Virus record (IMG/VR): IMGVR_UViG_3300027880_000085
Span: 1-21,036 of that record
DNA: 21,036 bases
Reading direction: 5' to 3' (one strand)
From: a virus
Below the pieces are notes generated by a model that saw only the letters and a list, made by a program, of their open reading frames with translations, was not told the origin of the DNA and searched no databases. Each line of letters opens with the position of its first letter. Within the stretch, counting starts at the first letter, position 1. Below are positions 6,726 to 14,600 of this stretch, piece by piece. The translations under genes were made by a program, and so were the position numbers.

Positions 6726-7123
6726 GCAACCCGAAGATCCAATACCGGGTGCGCGGACCGCTGTTCGACGGCCGGGCACGGCGCGCGCTGGCGATGTACG
6801 TCGAGGAAGTGAAGGCCGAGATCGCATTCCAGGGCCTGGCGGACGTGCATTTCGAGGCGGACCGGATGCTCAGGCACCCGACGCCGTACTGGGAGACGCA
6901 ACTGCAGATCGAGCACGTTCGGCAGGACATCGTAGTCAACGATTCGGACGTGATCTACGGGCCGTGGCTGGAGGGCACCGGCTCGCGCAACAAGACGACC
7001 CGGTTCAAGGGCTACTGGATCTTCCGGCGGGTTACCCAAGCACTGCGTCGCAAGGCGCCGGCCATCGCGCAGCACGTGCTCGTGTTCGGCGGGACGTTGC
7101 GCCGGATGAACGGCGGGATCTGA
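6722..7123 (+). CDS. Head-closure/tail-completion protein, gp10-like, 133 aa
   Basis: The ATG at 6722 overlaps the adaptor stop (ATGA), which is chosen over the longer frame opening at 6560. The product begins with basic strands (KIQYRVRGPLFDGRARRAL), then a helix (MYVEEVKAEIAFQGLADVHFEADRM). It then has the signature VIYGPWLEGTGSRNKTTRF followed by an amphipathic helix (YWIFRRVTQALRRKAPAI). 'YGp-LE-GtgsRn--t-F' is typical of HK97 gp10-type and related minor structural proteins placed between adaptor and tail terminator. The gene order here (adaptor, this gene, terminator, tail tube) supports a head-tail joining role. The exact family is not certain. Confidence 0.75.
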   Translation: MSNPKIQYRVRGPLFDGRARRALAMYVEEVKAEIAFQGLADVHFEADRMLRHPTPYWETQLQIEHVRQDIVVNDSDVIYGPWLEGTGSRNKTTRFKGYWIFRRVTQALRRKAPAIAQHVLVFGGTLRRMNGGI

Positions 7124-7124
7124 C

Positions 7125-7586
7125 GTGGACACCCAGGCGATCATCGACGCGGTGGCGAGCCATGCCATGCGCATCGGGGCGTTCGAGTCGGTCACCACGC
7201 ACGAGCCCAAGGGTGCGTTCACAGCCGGCGGGCTGCGCGCCTCGATCTGGGCTGACGGCATCAAGCCGGTACCGCTCGCGTCCGGCCTGGCCGTGACCAG
7301 CGCACTCCTGACCCTGAACCTGCGTATCTATCTGGGCATGGTCACCGAACCTCAGGAGTCGATCGATCCCGAGATCGTCAAGGTCGTGGACACGCTGATC
7401 GGCGTGTACTCCGGCGACTTCACCCTGGGTGGGCTGATCCGTAACGTCGACCTGCTCGGCGCGTACGGCGCAGCGCTGGAGGCGCGCGCCGGCTATCTGA
7501 TCCTCGGTAGTCCCAGCACCATGTACCGGGTGATCACCATCGTTCTCCCTCTCGTGATCAACGACGCGTGGACCCAGGCGGAGTGA
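7125..7586 (+). CDS. Tail terminator protein, 153 aa
   Basis: The GTG at 7125 follows the previous stop by one base. The length and order fit a siphovirus tail terminator: an N-terminal helix (AIIDAVASHAMRIGAFESV), a GLRASIWADGIKPV segment, and a long central strand pair TSALLTLNLRIYLGM. A helical part PEIVKVVDTLIGVYSG and a C-terminal strand MYRVITIVLPLVINDAW close it. Such proteins cap the tail tube at the head-proximal end and stop polymerisation. It lies directly upstream of the tail-tube gene, as in most siphophages. No unusual features were seen. Confidence 0.78.
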   Translation: MDTQAIIDAVASHAMRIGAFESVTTHEPKGAFTAGGLRASIWADGIKPVPLASGLAVTSALLTLNLRIYLGMVTEPQESIDPEIVKVVDTLIGVYSGDFTLGGLIRNVDLLGAYGAALEARAGYLILGSPSTMYRVITIVLPLVINDAWTQAE

Positions 7587-7590
7587 GGCC

Positions 7591-8343
7591 ATGACCAAAC
7601 AGACCGGGCTCGGTGACAACTGCTACGTAGGCGGGTACGACGTATCCGGCGACACGCAGTCCCTGCAGCGCATCGGGGGCGGACCGGCCGCGCTCGACCT
7701 GACTGCGATCGACAAGTCCGCGTACGAGCGGCTCGGCGGGCTGCGCGACGGCGGGATCGACTGGACGAGCTACTTCGACAAGGCCGCGACAGCCTCGCAC
7801 ATCGCCTACCGGGCGTTGCCCACTGTGGACACTCAGGTCATGTACCTTCGTGGGACCACGCTCGGCAAACCGGCCGCGGCGCTGGTCGGCAAACAGGTCA
7901 ACTACGACGGCAACCGCCAGACGGACGGCTCGCTGTTGTTCACCCTGCAGGCCCTGGCCAACGGCAAGGGCCTGGAATGGGGCGTCAACATGACGGCCGG
8001 TAAGCGCACGGACGGCGCCGCGGCCAACGGTACCGGGGTCGATTTCGCGGCGAGCACGGCGTTCGGCCTGCAGGCGTACCTCCAGGTCTTCGCGTTCACT
8101 GGCACCTCGGTCACGGTCAAGATCCAGGAGAGCAGTGACAATGCGGTCGGTGACCCGTACGCGGACGTGGTCGGCGCCTCGTTCACCGCGGTTACCGCGG
8201 CTCCGGCGTTCGAGCGCGTGCAGACCGCCCGCGGGCTGACCGTCGAGCGCTGGCTCCGGGTGGTCACGACCGGCGTGTTCAGCAATGCCGTATTCGCCGT
8301 GGTGGTCGTCAAGAACGATGTTTCCGTGACGTTCGAATCCTGA
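7591..8343 (+). CDS. Major tail (tube) protein with extra C-terminal domain, 250 aa
   Basis: This is probably a tail tube subunit. The N-terminal 120 residues begin GLGDNCYVGGYDVSGD and contain LDLTAIDKSAYERLGGLRDGGIDWTSYFD, then SHIAYRALPTVDTQVMYLRG. This series parallels the second tail protein at 9007-9414 (VTGVDKSAIERLLLLADFSITLNGVY, then SHAVFKTVPSTSVLRTVSL), so the two are likely paralogues. Residues from about 135 on form a separate beta domain (LQAYLQVFAFTGTSVTVKIQ ... RWLRVVTTGVFSNAVFAVVVV) that could decorate the outside of the tube. The Shine-Dalgarno sequence is GAGG. Which paralogue forms the main tube cannot be decided here. Confidence 0.75.
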   Translation: MTKQTGLGDNCYVGGYDVSGDTQSLQRIGGGPAALDLTAIDKSAYERLGGLRDGGIDWTSYFDKAATASHIAYRALPTVDTQVMYLRGTTLGKPAAALVGKQVNYDGNRQTDGSLLFTLQALANGKGLEWGVNMTAGKRTDGAAANGTGVDFAASTAFGLQAYLQVFAFTGTSVTVKIQESSDNAVGDPYADVVGASFTAVTAAPAFERVQTARGLTVERWLRVVTTGVFSNAVFAVVVVKNDVSVTFES

Positions 8344-8358
8344 GGAGGAGAGAGAGGG

Positions 8359-8802
8359 ATGCAACCGATCAATCGGGTACAGCCGGTGCTGCCGATCACC
8401 GCGATGATGACTTACCAGATCCTGGCACCGGTCGAGACGCACTGGCGGCAGGTACCGTGCACCGCGGATAACTGCCCGAACCATGTGCACGGCTGGCGCT
8501 CCTATGTCGATGAGTCGACCGACATCGGCCGGCGTCAGGCGTACGCCATCCGGCATCAGCTCGGCCGTGGGTTCCTGGAGGAGCGGAACGAGCACGGGAT
8601 CACCGAGTTCACGTTCCCGGCCGGACAGCAGTGTTTCGACGTGCACCGGGAGCGGGTCGAGCGGCCGGAGCACTTCCTGGTGCGAGCTGGCGACCACCGC
8701 TCGTCGCTGGAGGTCATCCGTCGGCACGCCAGCGCGGACGACTGGGTGGACGACTTCGCCAATCATCAGATCGAGATCGCAGAGAGGGTGAACCGTGGCT
8801 AA
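8359..8802 (+). CDS. Conserved-looking tail-region protein with CxxxxC motif, 147 aa
   Basis: It has an excellent GAGGAGAGAGAGG Shine-Dalgarno sequence ahead of the ATG at 8359. The product has a hydrophobic strand start (VLPITAMMTYQILAPV), a THWRQVPCTADNCPNHVHGWRSYVDE segment, and a basic helix (RRQAYAIRHQLGRGFLEE). An ITEFTFPAGQQCFDVHRE strand, HFLVRAGDH and a C-terminal acidic helix follow. The Cys/His cluster (C-x4-C-x3-H-x-H) could bind a metal, but I do not recognise a named domain. The position between two tail-tube genes suggests a tail assembly or structural role. From memory, similar proteins occur at this spot in actinophages. Confidence 0.65.
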   Translation: MQPINRVQPVLPITAMMTYQILAPVETHWRQVPCTADNCPNHVHGWRSYVDESTDIGRRQAYAIRHQLGRGFLEERNEHGITEFTFPAGQQCFDVHRERVERPEHFLVRAGDHRSSLEVIRRHASADDWVDDFANHQIEIAERVNRG

Positions 8803-9014
8803 GGCTGTGAGCTCGGTTCATCACCGATGCATTGGTGCGCGCTGGGCTGATCCAGCCGAACGAAGTCAACGAGATAATGCGAGTCGTGATCGACATTCGA
8901 GCCGGCGACATGCCGATTATGTACGTCCAAAGAGATTGTGACTCGTTTGGGTTGGCGGTAGCGCTCGGCGAGGACGGTATTCGGATCGAACGAAGGGACA
9001 GACCCGATGGCTAA
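8795..9014 (+). pseudogene. Small tail-region gene with apparent frameshift near its start
   Basis: GTG 8795 has a strong AGAGAGGG Shine-Dalgarno sequence and reads MAKAVSS, then continues in a frame that ends at 8941 with Arg/His-rich, unprotein-like sequence. Moving one base forward (+1) at about 8816, the other frame reads FITDALVRAGLIQPNEVNEI and goes on for 66 residues to the stop at 9012-9014, ending in GLAVALGEDGIRIERRD. This second frame looks like real protein and overlaps the next start by 8 nt, but it has only TTG 8832 and GTG 8835 as starts, with no Shine-Dalgarno sequence. Either a 7-nt insertion (GTGAGCT, just after AAGGCT) broke the gene, or a +1 shift or weak start is used. 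The function is unknown. Confidence 0.5.
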
Positions 9015-9414
9015 GGAACCCGGGCTCGGCTGGACGACGCTGAGCGTCGATGACAGCGCCGGATCAGCAAAAGCAATCAAGAACGACGTGACGAACTTCC
9101 AGTTCGCCACACCGCGGGGTGTCCAGGACGTGACCGGTGTGGACAAGTCGGCCATCGAGCGGCTACTCCTGCTGGCCGATTTCTCGATCACTCTCAACGG
9201 GGTATACAACGACGCGGCCGACTTCTCACACGCGGTCTTCAAGACGGTACCGAGTACGTCAGTGCTGCGTACCGTCTCGCTGGCCGTGAGCGGTCAGACC
9301 CTGAACAACGAATGCTTGTTCACTGACTACGCGCTGACCCGCGCGGCATCCGGTGAGCTGACCTGGACTGCGCCCGGCGTGCTCGCCGACGGCACCGTAC
9401 CGACCTGGAGCTGA
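9007..9414 (+). CDS. Second tail-tube-like protein, 135 aa
   Basis: The ATG at 9007 has a GAAGGGA Shine-Dalgarno sequence. The product reads MAKEPGLGWTTLSVDDSAGS, then NDVTNFQFATPRGVQDVTGVDKSAIERL..., a compact tail-tube-like pattern whose middle matches the first half of the 250-aa protein at 7591-8343. It ends with a strand-rich region (ECLFTDYALTRAASGELTWTAPG), typical of tube proteins, where the last strand pair closes the barrel. It lies directly upstream of the tail assembly chaperone, the usual place of the major tail protein. It may be the main tube subunit, with the longer paralogue a variant or decorated form, or the reverse. Confidence 0.75.
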   Translation: MAKEPGLGWTTLSVDDSAGSAKAIKNDVTNFQFATPRGVQDVTGVDKSAIERLLLLADFSITLNGVYNDAADFSHAVFKTVPSTSVLRTVSLAVSGQTLNNECLFTDYALTRAASGELTWTAPGVLADGTVPTWS

Positions 9415-9417
9415 GCT

Positions 9418-9885
9418 ATGGGCTACGTGCGTGACCGGATCTACCGGCTGAAGTTCACCGATGACGAGTACTGCTCGCCGGAGACCGGTGACCCGCTGGA
9501 GGTTCGCGTCCGGCCCATGTCGATCGGCGTGCTCGATATGGTGGGCGAGCTGACCGAGCTGCGTGAGCGCAAGCTCACCGCGGCCGACATAAAGAGGATC
9601 TTCGAACTGTTCGAGCTGTTCGCCGAGCACCTGGTGAGTTGGAACCTGGAGACCGCCAAGCTCGACGAACGCGGCGAGCCCATCGAGGGTGAGACCGTAC
9701 CGGTGCCGGCCACTGTGGACGGTGTACGGGCGCAGGATCTGGACTTCGGACTTACGCTCATGTTCGCCTGGCTGGACGCGGTGACCGGGGTGCCCGCCCC
9801 TTTAGCCGCGCCCTCCAGCTCTGGCGCCTCGTACCCGGCGGTATCGATTCCGATGGAAACGTTGTCACCAAACCCCGAGAGCTAG
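9418..9885 (+). CDS. Tail assembly chaperone (G-type, unshifted)
   Basis: The 155-aa product lies immediately upstream of the tape measure gene. It begins with a strand-rich part (RLKFTDDEYCSPETGDPLEV) followed by helices (VRPMSIGVLDMVGELTELRE, AADIKRIFELFELFAEHLVSW) and an acidic linker. A helix around LDFGLTLMFAWLDAVTG comes next, then a low-complexity Pro/Ser/Ala tail of the kind seen when the zero frame only serves to reach a stop. Tail assembly chaperones of this type bind the tape measure protein during tail assembly. The slippery site at codons 128-129 permits the longer product described separately. Confidence 0.82.
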   Translation: MGYVRDRIYRLKFTDDEYCSPETGDPLEVRVRPMSIGVLDMVGELTELRERKLTAADIKRIFELFELFAEHLVSWNLETAKLDERGEPIEGETVPVPATVDGVRAQDLDFGLTLMFAWLDAVTGVPAPLAAPSSSGASYPAVSIPMETLSPNPES

Positions 9886-10022
9886 AGACCGCCGAGCTAC
9901 TGCTCGGGATTATGGAGCGGTTCGGGTACGCCAGCCTGGCCGCGGTCCGCGCCGAATCGGCCGAGCTGCTCCAGCTACTGAAGATCGAGGCGTTGGGAAG
10001 GCCGGAAGCCGATGGCCAATGA
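9418..10022 (+). CDS. Tail assembly chaperone frameshift product (GT-type), -1 at 9804
   Basis: Reading 9418-9804 and then, after slipping back one base, 9804-10022 gives 201 residues: 129 shared plus 72 new. The new part, SRALQLWRLVPGGIDSDGNV then a helical run (ELETAELLLGIMERFGYASL, AVRAESAELLQLLKIEALGR), has normal protein composition and no ATG at its start. That is the hallmark of the second half of a siphovirus tail chaperone pair. Its stop lies 11 nt inside the tape measure gene. The switch point is the heptamer CCCTTTA. The short form probably dominates, with a minor fraction shifted, as in lambda gpG/gpGT. Confidence 0.85.
9798..9804 (+). promoter_or_regulatory. -1 ribosomal frameshift slippery heptamer CCCTTTA
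   Basis: In the zero frame the bases read C CCT TTA, matching X XXY YYZ exactly, with CCC, TTT and A. After a -1 slip both tRNAs re-pair as CCC TTT and reading continues AGC CGC. The site precedes the zero-frame stop by 78 nt, and the -1 frame is open to 10020. TTA is a rare codon in such GC-rich genomes, which may add a pause. I did not identify a definite downstream pseudoknot. Confidence 0.85.
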
Positions 10023-11673
10023 GGTGGAGATCGTCGTCACGAGCCGGGACATGTCCGGCCCGGGGATGGCCTCTGCCCAGCAGAAGGCGACGGGACTCGG
10101 CTCGGCGTTCGGCAAGCTCGGCGAGCTGGCCCGGATAGCCGGCGGGTTCATCGTGGCGAACCTGGTCACCCAGGGGATCGGCAAGCTGGTCAGCGCGTTC
10201 GACACCGCCATCACCGCGGCCAGCGACCTGGGTGAGTCGGTCAACGCGGTGAACCAGATCTTCGACGAGGCGGCGCCGGCCGTCATCGCCTGGGGTGAGG
10301 CGAACGCGAACGCGCTCGGGCTGAGCCGCCGCGCGTTCCAGCAGTTGGCTACGCCACTGGGCGCCATGCTCAAGAACAGCGGACTGTCCATGAAGGACGT
10401 GGAGAAGAACACGATTGCGCTGACCGAGCGCGCGGCTGACATGGCCTCCGTGTTCAACACCGACGTGTCCGACGCGCTGGAGGCGATCCAGGCCGGCTTG
10501 CGCGGGGAGTCCGACCCGCTGGAACGGTACGGCGTCGGGCTCAATGCGGCCAAGGTGGAGGCGCAGGCCCTGGCGGACACCCACAAGAAGTCCGCGGCTC
10601 AGCTCACTGACCAGGAGAAGCAACTCGCCCGACTGAAGATCATCTTCCAGCAGACCAACGACGTGGCCGGCGACTTCCGGAACACGTCGGACGGGTATGC
10701 CAACTCGGCCCGGATCGCCGCGGCCAAGACGGAGGAGCTGAACGCGAAGATCGGTGAGCGGCTGATGCCGATCGCGCAGAAGATGACCCAGGTGAAGCTC
10801 GCGCTCGTCGAGGCGATCTCGGACAAGCTGTTGCCGGCGCTGGACAAGGCCGCGGTGAAGATGGAGCCGTTGCGCCGGGCCATCGCCGATCACGTGGTGC
10901 CGGCGCTGATGCGGCTCTGGCAGTGGACCCAGGAGAAGGTGTTGCCGGTCATTGCGAAACTGGTCGACGAGTATGTCGCCCGCGGGGTCGAAGCCTTCCA
11001 TGACCTGCAGGGTGTGATCAAAGACAACGAAGTGGAGCTTCGCCAGCTCGGTGAGTGGCTGGGGAAGATCGCGAACTTCATCATCGAGAAGGTGGTTCCG
11101 GTGGTCGGGCCGGTGCTGGCCAACGGCTTTAAGGTCGCGATCAACCAGATCAGTTTCATGATCACCATAGTCGGTACGGTCATCCGGGTGTGGAACGGAG
11201 CGGTCGACTTCTTCAAGAAACTGCCCGGCCGGATCAGCGCCGCGGCAAGCGGCATGTGGGATGGCATCAAGGCCGCGTTTCGCGGCGCGATCAACTGGAT
11301 CGTGGATCGTTGGAACGGCCTGGAGTTCCGGGTACCGGGATTCTCGGCGTTCGGGTTCTCGGTGCCTGGCGTCACGCTCGGCCTGCCGGACATTCCGCGG
11401 CTCGCCCACGGCGGTATCCGGGGTGGTTGGGCGATGCTCGGCGAGCGCGGCGCGGAGCTGGTGCGGCTACCCCAGGGCTCGCAGGTCTACAGTGCCGCGC
11501 AGTCCCGCGGCATGGCCGAGCTCGGCGGAAGCCGGGCGCTGGATGTGACCGCGTCGTGGGCCGGTGGCGGAGGACCGGCCGGCGACCTGGGGGCGGCACT
11601 GCTGAAGATGATGCGGCTCGTCATCCGTGAGCGCGGCGGGGACGTGGTCGCGGTGCTCGGCCCGGCGGGCTGA
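10012..11673 (+). CDS. Tape measure protein, 553 aa
   Basis: The protein starts MANEVEIVVTSRDMSGPGM and is mostly helical. It has a Gly/Ala-rich hydrophobic stretch at about 40-63 (ARIAGGFIVANLVTQGIGKL), a long charged helical middle (residues 80-330), and later hydrophobic segments around FIIEKVVPVVGPVLANGF and FMITIVGTVIRVWNGAV. A Gly-rich C-terminal module with AHGGIRGGWAMLGERGAELV typical of tape measure C-termini follows. At roughly 0.15 nm per residue it would set a short tail of about 80 nm. The ATG at 10012 lies within the frameshifted chaperone gene (11-nt overlap) and has a GGAAGG Shine-Dalgarno sequence. No peptidase motif was noticed. Confidence 0.92.
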   Translation: MANEVEIVVTSRDMSGPGMASAQQKATGLGSAFGKLGELARIAGGFIVANLVTQGIGKLVSAFDTAITAASDLGESVNAVNQIFDEAAPAVIAWGEANANALGLSRRAFQQLATPLGAMLKNSGLSMKDVEKNTIALTERAADMASVFNTDVSDALEAIQAGLRGESDPLERYGVGLNAAKVEAQALADTHKKSAAQLTDQEKQLARLKIIFQQTNDVAGDFRNTSDGYANSARIAAAKTEELNAKIGERLMPIAQKMTQVKLALVEAISDKLLPALDKAAVKMEPLRRAIADHVVPALMRLWQWTQEKVLPVIAKLVDEYVARGVEAFHDLQGVIKDNEVELRQLGEWLGKIANFIIEKVVPVVGPVLANGFKVAINQISFMITIVGTVIRVWNGAVDFFKKLPGRISAAASGMWDGIKAAFRGAINWIVDRWNGLEFRVPGFSAFGFSVPGVTLGLPDIPRLAHGGIRGGWAMLGERGAELVRLPQGSQVYSAAQSRGMAELGGSRALDVTASWAGGGGPAGDLGAALLKMMRLVIRERGGDVVAVLGPAG

Positions 11674-11676
11674 GTC

Positions 11677-14600
11677 ATGGCTGATCCGGTTGTCGAAGAG
11701 TATCTAGCCGGCGTCGCGCTCGGCGCGGATGTCACGCTGGTGACTGGTGCCGGTACGCAGGTTGGTTGGGTGCTGCTCGCGGTCCAGGGGTGGGATTACT
11801 CACCAGGACATGAGATGAAGCCGCCCACCGGTACGGCTGGTGACTGGAAGCGAGTCGGATACTTCACCCTGGGAGAGAACGGTGCGGTATCGTTCTCTGC
11901 CGCTGTGGGGTTTCGTTACAGTCTATGGACCCGCACGGTCACCTCCGGCGGGGCGCAGACCGTCACCATGCGACGCGACAACAATGCTCAGACAGATAAT
12001 CACTGTCGACTCTATGTGTTGTCCGGGGTACGCGCCTACACCCCAATTCGGTTTCGGGGGTCGGGCGTCAACAGCACGCTTGACGAACTGTACAGTACCA
12101 GCCATGTAGCCGGTCAGACATACGCACCCGACGATGATGCACTGCTGATCGCCATCTGGCTGTCCGGTGACAATGGGGTCGGTTCGTCGAACCTCACCCT
12201 GCCGGCCAGCTTGACCATTCAGGCCGAGTTGGATGGTTTCTTCTCCACCTCACGTTCGGGCTATGTCGCGCTGGCCGCGGCCGGACCGACCGGCGAGCTG
12301 ACCGCGACCGACTCGTTCAACAACGGATATTGCGCTCTACAGATTGTAGTTTCCGGCTCTCAGGGCGCGGTGACATTCCCGAGTACGGCCATGGGATTCC
12401 GTGTCGAGCTGGCGCTCGGTGCCGATCTGACCGACCATCCGGACGACTGGACCTGGACGGACATCACCGATTACGTCTTCTGGCGTGATGGAATCACGAC
12501 CACGGTTGGTCGGGCGGACGAGTCGAGCCGGATCGAACCGGGATCGTGCGCACTCACCCTCGACAACATCATCTCCAGTGTCCAGGGTGGACGGTTCAGC
12601 TCGCGCAATCCGCTGTCTCCCTACTTTGGACAGTTGCGGGTCAATACTCCGATCCGGATATGGATCGACCCCGGGTCGGGGTTTACCGAGCGCTTCAGCG
12701 GGTTCGTGCCGAGCTGGCCGCCGCGCTGGTCGACAGGGGCTGACCGGTACGTCCGGATCAACGCCAAGGGGATTCTCTACCTACTTGGTCAAGGCACACC
12801 GCCTGAGCATTCGTCGATCTGGCGTCGGACGATGGCGCAGCGAAACCTTGGACTGCTCGGCTACTGGTCGCTGGAGGATGAGGCGGGCGCCGTCGCGGCA
12901 CTGAGCGCGTTACCGGGCGGCTCGCCCCTCGATGTAGTGGGTGATGTCGTTTTTGCCGATACTGACATCGACTTCGGAGGTGACATCACCGTCTATCCCG
13001 CGGACACGTTCGGTACCAAGGCTCTGCCCAGCTTCAATACCGGTGGTCAACTGTTCGGCAGTGTGCCTCGTGGTTCATCCTCGCCGATAGAGTGGACATT
13101 TGTCATATACACCGTGTCGTCCGCCACTGGACCCGGTGAGACCGTGCATATCGCTGAATGGGAGACCCCAGGCGGCTCGTTCGTGAAATGGCGCCTTCAG
13201 GAGACAACCGCCCCGCTGACCGAGCTCGTCGGGTTCGACGCGGCCGGCACTGCCACCACACTACTGTCTGTGGCGAGGTCTTCGCTCGATCTCTACCCCT
13301 GGGTTATCACTGCCCGGCAAGGTGGGGCCAACGTCGTCACATCGTTCTACCTGGGTTCTCCCGTGGTGCTCGATACCGATAGCCGAGCAGGAACGCTGGC
13401 CTACGTCTCGTCGTTCGTGCTGAACCCCCGGGCCAATTCGACAACGGCTCCTTGGCACATGGGACATGTGCAGTTCTGGGATATAGGACTTGATGACCCA
13501 TCTCGATTCAGTTCGGTTATTCCGAGTAATTACTTCGATGATTACAGCTATTTGATCTTTTCGATACTAGGCGTCAAGGAAGAGGCTGCCCACCTACGGC
13601 TGGCCCGATTGTGCGCCGAGGACGGGATCGAGCTGACCACGGTCCCCGTAGATACGCCATATGCCATCCGGATGGATAGCCAGCGATCCGGTACCCAGCT
13701 TGCCCTGTACCGAGAGTGCGAGGCAACCGACGCCGGGGTGTTGTACGAGCAGGGGTTCGGGCTCGGCTACCTGCCGCGTGTCAGTCGGTACAACCCGCCC
13801 GTCAGCCTGGCCGCGGACTACGCGCAGGGTCATCTCTGGCAGTCACCCGAGCCGGTCGACGATGACCAGCGGTTGCGCAACCGGGCCAGCGTTGCGCGGG
13901 CGTTCGGTAGCGCTGGCGTCTGGGAGAAGTCGGACGGACCGTCCGGTGTAGACACTGTCGGGCTGTACGAGACGGGCGGCTCGCTGACCCTGAACATCGA
14001 TCCACGAGAAAACCTCGTGGATCGAGCCGCGCTGGAGGTGGCGCAGGGCACTCCGCCGGAGTACCGGTACCCGGTGATCTCGGTCAACCTGGGCCGGCCG
14101 GACGCGGTCGAGCTAATCCCGGACTGGCTGAACATGCCCACCCAGGGTGGCCGGATGACGATCGCCAACCCGCCGGACGACGTACCGCCGGAGACCATCG
14201 ACCTGATTCGCGAGGGGTACACCGAGTTCGTCACCAGTAAGCAATGGGAGGTTTGGGCGAACTGTTCGCCTGCTTCTCCCTGGCTCATGTGGACGGTCGA
14301 GGGCTCGGCGAACACGGGCCGGCTCGACACGGCCGGCTCGGTGGTCGCGGTCGACACACTGTCCAGCTCGACCACGCTGCCGGTCCGGCGCAGCGACCGG
14401 ATTCTGAAAAAGTGGTCCACGTCGGTGACCGGGTACGACATCGAGGTCACGCCGGCCGGTTACACCGCGGGCGAACGAATGACCGTGACCGCGGTCGCGG
14501 ATGTCACCCCGAGCTTCGTCGCAGCCGGCGCCGCGGCGCACGCGGTCAACGCCAGCGTGACTCCGGCGCTACCCAACCATGCCGCCCGGGACGCGCTCTA

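Noticed and set aside
4905-6827. 640-codon minus-strand open frame
   Set aside because: It is antisense to the fibre-like and connector genes, has shadow composition and no ribosome site.
9885-10011. Separate small gene between the chaperone and the tape measure
   Set aside because: The open frame there has no start at its beginning and is better explained as the -1 frameshift extension of the chaperone.
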